64,000 bases of DNA from Bos javanicus (GCF_032452875.1 NC_083870.1:7254001-7318000), one strand, 5' to 3'; positions 52,027-62,324 are shown, counted from the first letter of the stretch. The notes: a model not told the origin generated them from the sequence alone. Translations and numbers: made by a program.

Positions 52027-52170
52027 GGGTTGTCACAACTGGCGGGTGCTATTGGCATACAGTGGATAAAGGCCCAGGAAGCTCCTAAACATTCTACAGT
52101 GCACGGAATGGCCCCACAACAATGAATCATCTGGTCCAAAATGATACCAGTGATGAGGCTGAGAAACCCG

Positions 52171-52320
52171 GAAGTACATGCTCAATAAATGTTGGTTAAG
52201 TTGAATTAGAATTCATCCAATTCAATATTTATTGAGCATATGCATGTGTCAGGCACTGTTATAACCATTCAAGAATCAAGGTTGAGTAAGACATGTATCT
52301 TCTCTCAAGGCTGCATAAAG
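52171..52320. repeat. Head-to-head MIR/L2 ends with perfect 13-bp palindromic arms
   Basis: atgctcaataaat at 52178-52190 is the sense end of a MIR or L2. The reverse complement atttattgagcat at 52227-52239 starts an antisense one that continues 'tgtcaggcactgttataacc'. Confidence 0.7.
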
Positions 52321-52699
52321 CAACCATAAAAATACAAGGAGGGATGTGATCCAAAGTTAAATTGGGTATATAAATGCTGCCGGATTCTCAAAAGATGTGA
52401 CGCCTGTAAGCCAGCATTAATCAGGATGAAGATGGGTCCCAGCTTGGTCCTGGAAGAAAGATGGGATTTGGATAGGCAAGCTGGGGGTGCCCCGGCAAGC
52501 GAGCAGGCTGTGTTAAGGGACAGCAGTAGCATCACTGGGCTCACAATGAGAAAGGCACACCTGCTGGAGGCGAAAGAGCACCTCTGATCTCCTGAATCCC
52601 TGCCAGCTGCAGAGGCCAAGGCTGGATCTCCTTCCTCTGTTCACCAAGGCTTTGAACAGGATATGGCATTAGTGAATGAAGTCATTAGAAAATGACAGT

Positions 52700-52852
52700 A
52701 AAAACAAGAACTACCATTTAATGAGCATTTGCTCCATGTCAGATAGTTTGCTTAACACTTTATCTGCAAGAACTCATTCAATCCTTACCACAGCCCTGTA
52801 AAGTACACAGTATTACCACTCTTAATATGAGGAATCTGAGCGATGGAATGGA
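52700..52852 (-). repeat. MIR SINE, antisense
   Basis: 'accatttaatgagcatttgc', 'tccatgtcagatagtttgct', 'aagaactcattcaatcctta', 'ccacagccctgtaaagtaca', 'atgaggaatctgagcga'. Confidence 0.78.
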
Positions 52853-53062
52853 CAGATAAATGAACAAATGAGTCAACCAAGAAGCAGCTGAACAGCTCGG
52901 CTTCTTCCTCATCCTAACTAGGGATCTTCCCAATTCCTACCACTGTCCAGCTTTCCAGCTTGCTCCTCCTTTCAGAAGATTTACATGCAAGGTGGCTGGC
53001 CAGAATCAAGCTTGAAAAGCACAGGTGTCCAGTTGGTAGATGGTCATTTTATTACAGTCCCT
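52853..53062. other. No recognised feature
   Basis: Unassigned DNA. Confidence 0.4.
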
Positions 53063-53074
53063 AAGGCCATATGG
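53063..53074. repeat. Left TSD of Bov-tA
   Basis: aaggccatatgg; partner aaggccatgtgg at 53291-53302 (11 of 12). Confidence 0.88.
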
Positions 53075-53290
53075 TGGATTTCCCAGGTGGCTCCATGGTA
53101 AAAGAATCCACCTGCCAATGTAGGAGTTGCAGGAGATGCGGGTTCCATCCCTGGGTGGGGAAGATCCCCTGGAGGAGGAAATGGCACATGTACTCCAGGA
53201 TTCTTGCTGGGATAATCCCATGAATAGAGGAGCCTGGTGGGCTACAGTCCATGGGGTCACAAAGAGTCGGACATGACTGAGTACGCATGC
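53075..53290 (+). mobile_element. Bov-tA SINE
   Basis: tggatttcccaggtggctcc, atgcgggttccatccctggg, ggggaagatcccctggagga, tactccaggattcttgctgg, gggctacagtccatggggtc, gtcggacatgactgagtacg. Confidence 0.95.
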
Positions 53291-53302
53291 AAGGCCATGT
53301 GG
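53291..53302. repeat. Right TSD of Bov-tA
   Basis: aaggccatgtgg; see 53063-53074. Confidence 0.88.
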
Positions 53303-53684
53303 CACTGGAGTTATGTCTAGGCCTTCCCAGAATTTCTGCTGGCCAGAGGCAGCATCACACGAGAGAAGGGGGCAAAGATGCTGTTGGAGGACATACTCAG
53401 GGAAAACATTCAGGATCCCTGGTCCACATTAACAGAAGGCAGCAGTGCACAGCAGCTTCTGTTCACGAGCACATTTAGCATACCCTCTAATTATGTGATA
53501 AAAGTCCCACTGGCGACTGCTTTTTCCAGAGCAGCACATTACCACCATCCAAATATTTCTCAGTCTCTAAATAATAGGGTAGTCTTACTCGGCACGTATC
53601 TGCAGCAGCTGCAAGAGCACAAATAGGTGCTGAATAATCCCTCCTATTTATGCAGTCCTCCCACCATTTATAGGATATTCCAGG
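53303..53684. other. No recognised feature
   Basis: Unassigned DNA. Confidence 0.4.
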
Positions 53685-53850
53685 AGCTTATTTTATTGGG
53701 CCTACACAATCATAAGACAGGTCATCTTATTTCCATTTTACAGTGGAAGAAGCAAGGATCAGAGACGTGAAGTGAATTCCCCATGGTCCCACCGCAAGTT
53801 CTTCTGACCACAGCTGTCCTTTCTAGTAACCCTGATATGTACCAACCATT
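53685..53850 (-). repeat. MIR SINE, antisense
   Basis: 'atttccattttacagtggaa', 'gaagcaaggatcagagacgt', 'gaagtgaattccccatggtc', 'ccaccgcaagttcttctgac'. Confidence 0.6.
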
Positions 53851-54019
53851 TGGCATGGCCCTTTGGCTATGGAGCAATTTTCACTCTCTATTCCTTTCCT
53901 ATTTAATGTGTAAACAAATAAAGCCTAAATGCATGTTAATTTTTTAAAAATCACTGTGATTCAAAACCTGATACAGAAATAATCCCCTTCTCTTATTAGA
54001 ACAGGCTCAGCTGGTTTGA

Positions 54020-54235
54020 AGAGTTGGCACACTTTTTCTGTATAAGGCCAGATAACAAATATCTTAGGCTTTGTAGGACAGACTGTCTAATCACAATGAC
54101 CCAAGGCTGTCCTTATAGTGCAAAAGCAGTCACAGGTAATCTGAAGATGAATGGGTGTGTTTATGTTTCAATAAACTTTATCAAAACACTGGGGTGGGGG
54201 CTGATTTGCTGAAATTAAATCATACGGTCTGCCCA
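54020..54235 (+). repeat. Old DNA-transposon-type repeat, family unresolved
   Basis: 'gttggcacactttttctgta', 'taaggccagataacaaatat', 'cttaggctttgtaggacaga', 'caaaagcagtcacaggtaat', 'aatgggtgtgtttatgtttc', 'aataaactttatcaaaacac'. A common mammalian repeat whose name I cannot give with certainty. Confidence 0.7.
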
Positions 54236-54249
54236 TCTGTTCTGGATTC

Positions 54250-54598
54250 AGTTCAGTGTGTTGAAGCCCTAACCTCCAATGTATTTGGAGACAGGGCCCA
54301 GAGGGAGGTGAGTATGGTTAAACGAGATCATAAGAGTGGCACTCCAGTCCTTATAAAAAGAGGAAGAGACATCAGGAGTGTATGGGCACAGAGAAAAGGC
54401 TGTGTAAGGACAGAATAAGGAGGAGGCTGTCAAAAACCAGGAAAACAGGCCTCACCAGAAACCAACCCTGACAGCACCCTGATCTTGAACTTCCAGGCTC
54501 CAGAAGTGTGAGACAATAAATTTCTGTTGTTTAAGCCACCAAATCCATGGGATTCTGTTATGGCAAATTGGTCTGCAGCCCAAAAAGCCTAATACACT
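54250..54598 (+). mobile_element. MaLR-type solo LTR (MLT1-like)
   Basis: 'gtgttgaagccctaacctcc', 'aatgtatttggagacagggc', 'tccttataaaaagaggaaga', 'cctgatcttgaacttccagg', 'agaagtgtgagacaataaat', 'ttctgttgtttaagccacca', ending 'aaaaagcctaatacacta'. The U3-R-U5 order is kept. No internal region remains. Confidence 0.83.
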
Positions 54599-55128
54599 AT
54601 CCACTTACAAATCTGATCAACCCACACAAGTCAAATCTCCTACAAATTTAGGAATCAGAAAATATGACAGTTTTTTTTTTTTTTCACAGAAATAGGTGAA
54701 AAATGCCTTAGTCCATTTTCGTTTCCAAAGCTCCCTGAATTAAAGATCCCTTTATCCTCCTCCAACCACTTGGCTCAACACGGCTTCTTTTCCTCACTCC
54801 TCTGAGTTTTCCAGTTACTTATATAACATCCCCTAGAAGGCTTCATGCCACTGTTTTGCCTTCTAAGATGGAAACAGACAATCGCACGGCGCTCACAAGG
54901 TGGATTCACTTCAGCAGTATGAACGATTGCTCTCTAGGGTAGAGTGACCAAGGATGCACAACTTTGGTTCCTGATACATAGATTTCTGGTTAATACTTTA
55001 GGAGAATGAATACAAGTCTGTAAGTCAGAAACAGTCATCTTAAATTGTGGGAGAAATGAACCTGTAAAATAGTTTGCAGGAAACATCTGAAGAAGAGCAA
55101 GAAAAAGCCACCAATAGGCCCCCAAGGG
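54599..55128. other. No recognised feature except a T14 run
   Basis: T14 lies at 54671-54684. The remainder is unassigned. Confidence 0.4.
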
Positions 55129-55340
55129 GTTTTCCAGGTGGCACAGTGGTAAATAACCTCTGGCCAATGCAGGAGATGCAGGAGACATGGGTTTGATCCC
55201 TGGCTTGGGAAGATCCTCTGGAGTAGGAAATGGCAACCTGCTCCAGAATTCTTGGTTGGAAAATTCCATGGACAGAGGAGACTGGTGGGCTATAGAATCC
55301 ATGGGGTTGCAAAGAGCTGGAGATGACTGAGCACACATAA
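55129..55340 (+). mobile_element. Bov-tA SINE
   Basis: gttttccaggtggcacagtg, gacatgggtttgatccctgg, gaagatcctctggagtagga, ctgctccagaattcttggtt, gaggagactggtgggctata, ggagatgactgagcacacat. aggcccccaagg near 55116 and agggccccaaagg near 55342 are a likely imperfect TSD. Confidence 0.94.
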
Positions 55341-57439
55341 CAGGGCCCCAAAGGATCACTTGCTTTCAGAGCAAGGTTGTCTACAGAGTTCAGAATTTTG
55401 CAGGGTGGTTCACACAGCAGAGGTAGCAATTACAACCAAGCTGATCTACAGCAAGACAGCTACAATTCCCAGACCTCTAATTCTGTGCCAATCACCCTTT
55501 CCGCAGACCTCCAAAGTCTTCCTTAATAAAAAGACCCAACAGTGATGACACCAGAAAACTCCCTGGAAAGGACGCTATATGATTCTGGAGGAAAAACAGA
55601 AACGGAAGCATGAGTGTGGCGATATTAGAGTGGTTTTCAGAAAGAGAGGCAAGGAAAGCTCTGTATTTTGAATCCCATTTTCAAGAACCATCTTGCTTGT
55701 TAACAAGTTCTGCTTTCTCTGGTCCCCATTCACTTAACAGTCACTCTCACTCCAGAGACGAGGAAAGAAGCAGGAGGCAGGAGAGGAGGGGAGCCAGGCT
55801 CCCTCCTAACGCTTTGTCTTGCAAGGAAGCAGCACAAGTCACCTGCACTCCCCATTAGATAAACAGTCACACCATCGAAAACAAATTCAAGAGTCTCTCT
55901 TAAAAAAACAAAAAAAAAAAATCCTAAAATAAAACTCAAACAGATCCCAGAACTCTGAGAAGAAATGCAGTAATGTGTATTCACACATAAGCAAGACTAG
56001 CACATAATCATCAATAAATGTTTGCTCCATACATGTATAAATAATCACCAGGAACCAGCTCCCTGTCCAGGGCTCACAAGCCTTCTTTTCACATTCTAAT
56101 CCATCGAGATGCGAGGCATCAGTTCTGTTTCGTCTCCAAAACCAACAGATTAGCACGCCAATTTCTGGTGCTATATTTGTGTTAAATGAGGTATCAAAAC
56201 ACTTCTTATGCCTTGTGTCCTTCAGCCTCATGAATGTTTGGCTATACAGAGAGCCCGGATATCTTCTTATTCACTTCAGCAAAAATCTAAGATCAATTTC
56301 AGTAGCTTCTTCTCAAAGTGCCCCAGTCCTACCCATAAACAAATCACCATCCGTTCACATCCCAAGCACCACAGCCACAGGTGTGCAGAGACTCTCCAGA
56401 TAACTGCAGCATCACCAACCCAGTGATTCAGATTCATAATGGTTTCTAAGAATTAAGAAAAGTGTAAGCTTGACATCTACAGTCCTCCAACCCACTTCCT
56501 TCTGAAAACCACTCAGACAGCTGGGGGCTGCTACACTGATCAAATGCATGTGGGTGACTCCACACCCAGGGGCAAAAGCACTAACCCAGAGAACACGCCC
56601 AAAGCAGACATGCATAGGATAATGCCAGAGAGACAGGCTGACATGCAACACCTTCCTCCCAGCTCCTACTGTGAACTGTGCTCAGAGAGACCACACCACT
56701 CCAACACCCGCTGGCCACTTGCTGGACTTGGGTTCCACATCCAGTCCCCACCTTCCCAGACAGAGGGCACATGCATAAACCTTTTTCACTCTTTCCATCA
56801 TCAGTGACTACTGAATGGCTATGCAGTCTCCCAGTCAAAGGATGCACAAAAATTGGAGGAAGTGACATGTACGCTGAAATCTGAAAGATGCCTCAAAGTT
56901 TCGGAGTTGGGAGTTAAGAAGAAATAAACTACACCTGGGAAGGCCTGAAGGCAGGAAAGGACATGGTATAGCTGAAAGAAGTCCAACTGTAACACAGAAA
57001 TGGCAGCGGAAGAAAATAAAGTGGCGAAATCAGCCGGAGCCACACCCCTCCTAGGTGCCCTTCTCAGTTACATGAAGGAGTTAACAGCATCCCAAGAGTA
57101 GGGCTGAAGCAGGGTGGGTAGCATGATGGACTGGCGCTTTTAGAAATCACCTCCTATGGACGATGCAGAGGAGAGCGCACGGCGGGGCTGCTGCAGTAAC
57201 ATAAGCCAAGCTGAAGTGGGGCTGTGGCGGCAACGTAAGTGCGGAAGAACCTGCATTTATTCCACACTTTTTGTGGTCCAGATTTTTATGTGCTAAGTCT
57301 CAGAATTCCTGAATACCCTATCAACCTCCTTTTTGGGCTTCTCTACCAAAAATTCCTCTGTGGTCCTACTGAATGGGATATGATAGCTTCTTTCAGAAGG
57401 AAGGTGGAACTTGCTTTTCTGCCCTAAGTACTCAACCCT
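55341..57439. other. No firmly recognised feature (about 2.1 kb)
   Basis: One faint MIR/L2 3' scrap at 55995-56032 ('atcatcaataaatgtttgct'), and an A-rich run at 55900-55922. Overlapping frames on both strands at 56179-56884 carry no recognisable domain. Confidence 0.4.
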
Positions 57440-57600
57440 TAACACATCATCTTACATTTATGCAGTACTAATACGTGAGCTTTCATTTCATTTCACCCCC
57501 CAAGCCCTCTGAGAGAGGCAGAACTGGTATTTTAGCCCTCTTTAAACAAGGAAACGTTTAGAAAGCAGATGCAAGACCAGCTTCTAAAGACTGGTGAGTG
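57440..57600 (-). repeat. Probable MIR, antisense
   Basis: 'catcatcttacatttatgca', 'ccctctgagagaggcagaac', 'tggtattttagccctcttta', 'aacaaggaaacgtttagaaa'. Confidence 0.5.
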
Positions 57601-58274
57601 ACTTTGGGGATGGACTCTGCAAATCAGTTGGAAGAAGAGAGACAGTACCCTTTGATCATGTTCCCTGAGTTGGTTCCATGTCTGGCTTCCCGCACTACAT
57701 CCTCTCTAACATCTTTTCATGATGCCTCTTATCTTTTTAAAACTGCTGGAAATAAATGCTTTGGAGGATGTGCCCCAGGTGGAGAAACCACTCCCCAGTC
57801 CCAACTGTGCTTTGGTCACTACCATTAGGGCGCACTGCACCAGGGCTGGAACCCGGATGAAAATTCACACCATTCAACTCCCATACAAGGGTCAGTCCAC
57901 TCCATTACCTGGATGAATGAAGAGACACAGAGACAAGCACAGAGATGGGGAGATGGACCTTAAGGCTCTATATCTCCCTTCTTTGTCTTAAAAAAAAAAC
58001 AAAAAAAAAACAAAAAAAACTTCAAAGGGACAATTTTCATGTCAGCAAAACCAGATCAAATGGGACCAAAGAAAAAAGCAGATTCCCCTGATAGCCTCCC
58101 TGGATTGAGGTTTCCTGTGCCAGTCATGGAAACACTATCCTTCATTCAAGGCTCAATTATAGCCTACACACACGCACGCAGAGATCACCACAAACAGCTG
58201 CCCTGAGTAGCCAACAGACTCTAACTGACGGGGGAGGAAGGAGAACCGAATCGTGGGGACATTAGTTGAGCCCC
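57601..58274. other. No recognised feature except an A-rich run
   Basis: The run at 57989-58019 is A9-C-A10-C-A8-like. The rest is unassigned. Confidence 0.4.
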
Positions 58275-58286
58275 TGTATCCAGGCA
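58275..58286. repeat. Left TSD of Bov-tA
   Basis: tgtatccaggca, identical to 58513-58524. Confidence 0.94.
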
Positions 58287-58512
58287 AGTATGTGCGTGTG
58301 CATGCGTACTCAGCTGCTCAGTCATATCTGACTCCTTGCGACCCCATCGACTATGGCCCGCAAGGCTTCTCTGTCCAAGGGACTTCCCAGGCAAGACTAC
58401 TGGAGCAGGTTGCCATCTCCTACTCCAGTGGATCTTCTCAACCCAGGGACTGAACCCACGTCTCCTGCACTGGCAGGCAGACTCTTGACCACTGAGCCAG
58501 CTGGGAGGCCCG
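58287..58512 (-). mobile_element. Bov-tA SINE, 226 bp
   Basis: gctgctcagtcatatctgac, gaccccatcgactatggccc, gcaagactactggagcaggt, cagggactgaacccacgtct, gagccagctgggaggccc. A perfect 12-bp TSD fixes both ends. Confidence 0.96.
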
Positions 58513-58524
58513 TGTATCCAGGCA
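58513..58524. repeat. Right TSD of Bov-tA
   Basis: tgtatccaggca; see 58275-58286. Confidence 0.94.
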
Positions 58525-58571
58525 CACCTGAAGCCAAACTCCAGCCCTACATCGTCTCTTCCAGTGCATGT

Positions 58572-58673
58572 GTGTGTTCTCAGTCGCTCAGTCGTGTGCG
58601 ACTCTTCATGACCCCACAGACTGTAGCCCACCAGGCCCCTCTGTCCATGGGATTCTCCAGGCAAGAATACTGG
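58572..58673 (-). mobile_element. Bov-A SINE, half length
   Basis: ctcagtcgctcagtcgtgtg, cgactcttcatgaccccaca, gactgtagcccaccaggccc, gggattctccaggcaagaat, actgga. Stops where the other copies continue into the head. Confidence 0.9.
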
Positions 58674-58993
58674 AGATAAGCTTTTATTCATGGCAGTTAG
58701 GTTTTCTGATCATTTGGAGCAAAGGTGTATTAACTGATACAAAGAATAAATTGGTATTGTAGTATAACATTTCTGTAAAACAATATAGCAATATGTATCA
58801 ACAGTTTAAATTGTTCATATACTTTGACCTAACAAATTCATTTCTAGAAGCCTAACCCAAGCAAATAATCTAAAATATAAGCAAAGCTCTATGCATAATG
58901 ATATTTAGTGCAAAAGCACAAACTACAAAATAAACTTAGTGGTCCATGGCCCATGGTGGAGAAAACTTTAGATCAAATTACATCATATCTTTC

Positions 58994-59510
58994 AGTTCAG
59001 TCGCTCAGTCGTGTCCAGGCCTCCCTGTCCATCACCAACTCCCAGAGTTCACTCAGACTCATATCCATCGAGTCAGTGATGCCATCCAGCCATCTCATCC
59101 TCTGTCGTCCCCTTCTTCTCTTGCCCCCAATCCCTCCCAGCATCCGAGTCTTTTCCAATGAGTCAACTCTTCGCATGAGGTGGCCAAAATACTGGAGTTT
59201 CAGCTTTAGAAATTTCTTCCAAAGAAATCCCAGGGCTGATCTCCTTCAGAATGGACTGGTTGGATCTCCTTGCAGTCCAAGGGACTCTCAAGAGTCTTCT
59301 CCAACACCACACTTCAAAAGCATCAATTCTTTGGCACTCAGCTTTCTTCACAGTCCAACTCTCACATCCATACATGACCACTGGAAAAACCAAAGCCTTG
59401 ACTAGATGGACCTTTGTTGGCAAAGTAATGACTCTGCTTTTGAATATGCTATCTAGGTTAGTCATAACTTTCCTTCCAAGGAGTAAGCGTCTTTTAATTT
59501 CATGGCTGCA
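58994..59510 (-). mobile_element. BovB 3' end, antisense, 517 bp
   Basis: Left edge is the BovB 3' tail (ttcagttcagtcgctcagtc). Landmarks: ggcctccctgtccatcacca, ctcatcctctgtcgtcccct, gatctccttgcagtccaagg, catacatgaccactggaaaa, gcgtcttttaatttcatggc. About 30 bp are deleted after gctcagtcgtgtcc. The antisense frame 59163-59465 keeps 100 codons of the C-terminal BovB protein. Confidence 0.94.
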
Positions 59511-59602
59511 GGATAGAATATTATGAAATCATTAAAATGCTACATTTACCACAAATTATTAAATGTGAGGTTAAACGTTTTACCTGAAATCATACTTAAA
59601 AA

Positions 59603-59613
59603 TTAAGATTCAA
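59603..59613. repeat. Left TSD of CHR-2
   Basis: ttaagattcaa, identical to 59736-59746. Confidence 0.9.
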
Positions 59614-59735
59614 TGAATTCCCTGCTGGTCCAAGGATTAGGATCTACACTTTCACTGCTGAGGGCCCAGGTTCAATCCCTGGTTGGGGAACTAAGATCCC
59701 ACAACTCTCAAGGCATGATGAAAAACATAAAAAAG
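59614..59735 (+). mobile_element. CHR-2-type SINE, 122 bp
   Basis: attccctgctggtccaagga, ggcccaggttcaatccctgg with a B-box-like ggttcaatccc, ttggggaactaagatcccac, aaggcatgatg and an A-rich tail. A perfect 11-bp TSD bounds it. Confidence 0.93.
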
Positions 59736-59746
59736 TTAAGATTCAA
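59736..59746. repeat. Right TSD of CHR-2
   Basis: ttaagattcaa; see 59603-59613. Confidence 0.9.
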
Positions 59747-60084
59747 AATTGTTTATGCACTGTGATTTCAGCTTTGCAAATAAAAATAAAATATACAAAA
59801 ATGCTAGAAGATAATGTACCAAATGCTAATAGTGGCCACTTCTCAATAGAGACATTATAGATGATGCTTCATTAATTTTTTTACTCTTCCCTCTTAAATG
59901 CTCCAGTATTAACATATCACTTTGATGGTCAAGGAAAAAAACAGTAAAACTATCGCTCTAAATTAAATTCATTCTTCCTCATAGTAAACAGAATTACCCT
60001 CCTTAAAGTCTCCACTGAAAAGAGTTCTGTGATTCCAACAGAAGGACTTCTGGGACCGCACATGGATCCCTGGGACAGCCTTTC

Positions 60085-60480
60085 AGGTATTTCAAACCCA
60101 ATCAAAGCCTGATTGTTGCCCTTTCCAGGTTACAATCACTGCTTTCCCAGCCATCCCCACAGACGAGAGTGGGCTCTTCCACGCTCCTGTAAACATGTTC
60201 CAATGTGTCCATATCCCTTAGAAAATGTGCTTTTCTGACCTCATCGCAATGCGCCAGGTGTGGTCTAATAATTGGTGCTGAGGGTGTGGGGGTCTCACAT
60301 TCCTTATTCTGGATACAGCATCTCTATTAATGCCGCCTAAGTTCTTATTATCTTCTAGCTCAGGATAGGAGTGAACACAGCATCGCAGGCTCCTAAGACG
60401 AAGATGGAATTCACCGCAGCAACATACACAATCCTCTCTCTTTGGACAACTCCCGATTCTCCACAAGTCATCCTCCCACA
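60085..60480 (+). repeat. Very old amniote-type repeat, family unresolved
   Basis: 'ccaatgtgtccatatccctt', 'agaaaatgtgcttttctgac', 'caggtgtggtctaataattg', 'ctcacattccttattctgga', 'tacagcatctctattaatgc', 'cgcctaagttcttattatc'. The wording matches the downstream part of the repeat I suspect at 50295-50640. Confidence 0.45.
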
Positions 60481-60527
60481 TTCCCCAAATAATTCCTCAG
60501 GGGTGATATCACTCTGAACTTCACTCA

Positions 60528-60540
60528 GAACAAAGTCCAG
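60528..60540. repeat. Left TSD of BovB scrap
   Basis: gaacaaagtccag; partner gaacgaagtccag at 60653-60665 (12 of 13). Confidence 0.9.
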
Positions 60541-60652
60541 CTCAGTTGCTCAGTCGTGTCTGACTCTTTGCAACCCCATGGACTGCAGCACTCCAGGCTT
60601 CCCTGTCCTTCACCAACTCTCAGAGCTTGCTCAAACTCATGTCCATTGAGTC
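60541..60652 (-). mobile_element. BovB 3' end, only 112 bp
   Basis: ctcagttgctcagtcgtgtc, tgactctttgcaaccccatg, gcactccaggcttccctgtc, cttgctcaaactcatgtcca. Severe 5' truncation with a good TSD, so a complete insertion event. Confidence 0.94.
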
Positions 60653-60665
60653 GAACGAAGTCCAG
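60653..60665. repeat. Right TSD of BovB scrap
   Basis: gaacgaagtccag; see 60528-60540. Confidence 0.9.
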
Positions 60666-60756
60666 AGCTTGCTAAACCCTGGGGGAGGAGTGCCAGGGAA
60701 GAGGCAACAGAAGGCCTGAGCTTCAAAGCTTTCTGGAGATAATCCTCTGACCCCAG

Positions 60757-60768
60757 TGCCAGGCACCA
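60757..60768. repeat. Left TSD of Bov-tA3
   Basis: tgccaggcacca, identical to 60967-60978. Confidence 0.95.
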
Positions 60769-60966
60769 ATGAGTGAGTGAGTGAGTAAAAGTTGTGTCCG
60801 ACTCTTTGCGACTCCATGGACTATACAGTCCACGGAATTCTCCAGGCCAGAATACTGGAGCGTGTAGCCTTTCCCTTCTCCAGGGGATCTTCCCAACTCA
60901 GGGATCGAACCCAGGTGTCCCGCATTGCAGGCAGATTCTTTACCAACTAAGCTCTGAGGGAAGCCC
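60769..60966 (-). mobile_element. Bov-tA3-like SINE, 198 bp
   Basis: A (GAGT)n tail on the left (atgagtgagtgagtgagtaa), then gtgtccgactctttgcgact, ccatggactatacagtccac, ctccaggccagaatactgga, cagggatcgaacccaggtgt, taagctctgagggaagccc. The actatacagtcc block is the Bov-tA3 signature. Perfect 12-bp TSD. Confidence 0.96.
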
Positions 60967-60978
60967 TGCCAGGCACCA
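60967..60978. repeat. Right TSD of Bov-tA3
   Basis: tgccaggcacca; see 60757-60768. Confidence 0.95.
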
Positions 60979-61359
60979 GGGCCTCATAGAATACATGGGG
61001 ACTTGGGCCAGATTTCTGTTCAACCTGTTTCTGTGGGTGTAGGGAGGGTAGCCTCAAGCCCAGGGGTCACAGAGAGCTCCTTTCCAAATCTCAGAACATG
61101 CAGAGCCTTTTGGGAGGTGAAGTGGGATGCTTCAGTATTATTTCTGTGTCATCCAACATGTTCCAAGTGGAGTTCAGGGAAAGGTTTAAAAAGCCTTATC
61201 CACAGCAAACATCTACTTGCAAATACCTGTGTACACATACATGCACATGCACCCAGGTTTTTACCCTATTGAGCAGCAGTGTTCCCCTTCCCTGAAGCAT
61301 TTCCTGGATATGGTAGCATTGGGAAAGGGATGTCAAACGGCAAGTAATTTTTTTTTTCC
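60979..61359. other. No recognised feature
   Basis: Unassigned DNA. Confidence 0.4.
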
Positions 61360-61480
61360 CCAAACCACAGACAGAAACTGAAGCTAAGGAAGTGCAGTGG
61401 GTTTCCCAAGATCTCATATGGTCAACTGTCCCTGGTGCCAACAGCTTCCGCCTCCAGGCACTCAGCTTCAACCACCTGCC
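61360..61480 (-). repeat. Probable MIR, antisense
   Basis: 'ccacagacagaaactgaagc', 'taaggaagtgcagtgggttt', 'cccaagatctcatatggtca'. Confidence 0.5.
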
Positions 61481-61925
61481 ACAGCCTCCTCCTATAAAGC
61501 CAGCAAACTGCATCAACTGCCCCTGGATTCCAGGACCAATGAGACAGTTTGTATCCTGCTTAATTTGTATTTGCATACAGAACTCACAGTTCTTAATTTC
61601 AAGTGGGTAAATCAATTAGGCCAATCTGTTACAACTGTCCTCAAACCCAGAATCATATGTATTAGACACAAAATACTTAAATGTTAAAATACAGTCCATT
61701 CAGTTGTAGTCCAGTACAGGAGTACTTGGGGAATGGAGGGAGGTAAAGGTTGATGGTTTATCACCACTCACTCAAGGGACAGGAGAAAGTGTAGGGATTT
61801 ATACACATACACAAGACAAGCAAGCCATGCTCTGCTCTCCAGGGATTATCCTGAGAATTTCCAGGAGTTCTAGTCTCTCAAATGTGCCAAGTCACAAAAC
61901 TAGAACTAAAATCTCCCAAGCATTC
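61481..61925. other. No recognised feature
   Basis: Unassigned DNA. Confidence 0.4.
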
Positions 61926-62132
61926 TAAGTCACTTCGGTCGTGTCTGACTCTGCGACCCCATGAACCATAGCCTGCCAGGCTCCTCTGTCCATGGGATTC
62001 TCCAGGCAAGAATACTGGAGTGGGTTGCTATTTCCTTCTCCAGGGATTCCCAACCCAGGGATAGAACCCTCATCTCTTACATCTCCCGCATGTCAGGTTG
62101 GTTCTTTATCACTAGCACCACCTGGGAACTCT
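61926..62132 (-). mobile_element. Bov-tA SINE
   Basis: ctaagtcacttcggtcgtgt, ccatgaaccatagcctgcca, caagaatactggagtgggtt, cagggatagaaccctcatct, caccacctgggaactc. Confidence 0.93.
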
Positions 62133-62324
62133 GTGTGGTCTCAAATACGTCCCCGGAAAAGCAAGCTCAGAAACCACTGAAAACTCCCGTGTACACGTGT
62201 TACCTTTCCAGAGAGGCTGGGGAAATGGCAGAAGGCACAGTGTCACGGGCTGCGGCCAGCCCTGCCAGTTAGCTCCTGTTTATCCTCGGCAACATCAGGA
62301 TCACACCACCTATTGATCCTTGCA

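Larger units (their letters stand above)
51737..52170 (+). mobile_element. MER20, split by BovB
   Basis: Left: cagtggttctcaaacagtga, gtacatttggcaatatctaa. Right from 52016: aaagacattttgggttgtca, caactggcgggtgctattgg, aacattctacagtgcacgga, aatgataccagtgatgaggc, tgagaaaccc. Removing the BovB and one TSD copy restores a contiguous MER20. Confidence 0.92.
58690..59945 (+). mobile_element. Old L1 (L1M-type) with nested BovB and CHR-2
   Basis: Left part: aaaacaatatagcaatatgt, catatactttgacctaacaa, attcatttctagaagcctaa, gcaaagctctatgcataatg. Middle 59511-59602: ggatagaatattatgaaatc then attaaaatgctacatttacc. Right 59747-59945: aatatacaaaaatgctagaa, gataatgtaccaaatgctaa, tagtggccacttctcaatag. Consistent with one old L1 3' region in three pieces. 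Confidence 0.68.

Noticed and set aside
48395..54598. One MaLR provirus bounded by the two LTRs
   Set aside because: The interval holds MIR, CHR-2, MER20 and unassigned DNA but no recognised retroviral internal sequence, so two solo LTRs are simpler.
58221..58691. 156-codon minus-strand frame
   Set aside because: It is read-through of two adjacent Bov-A SINEs, which carry long open frames in their consensus.
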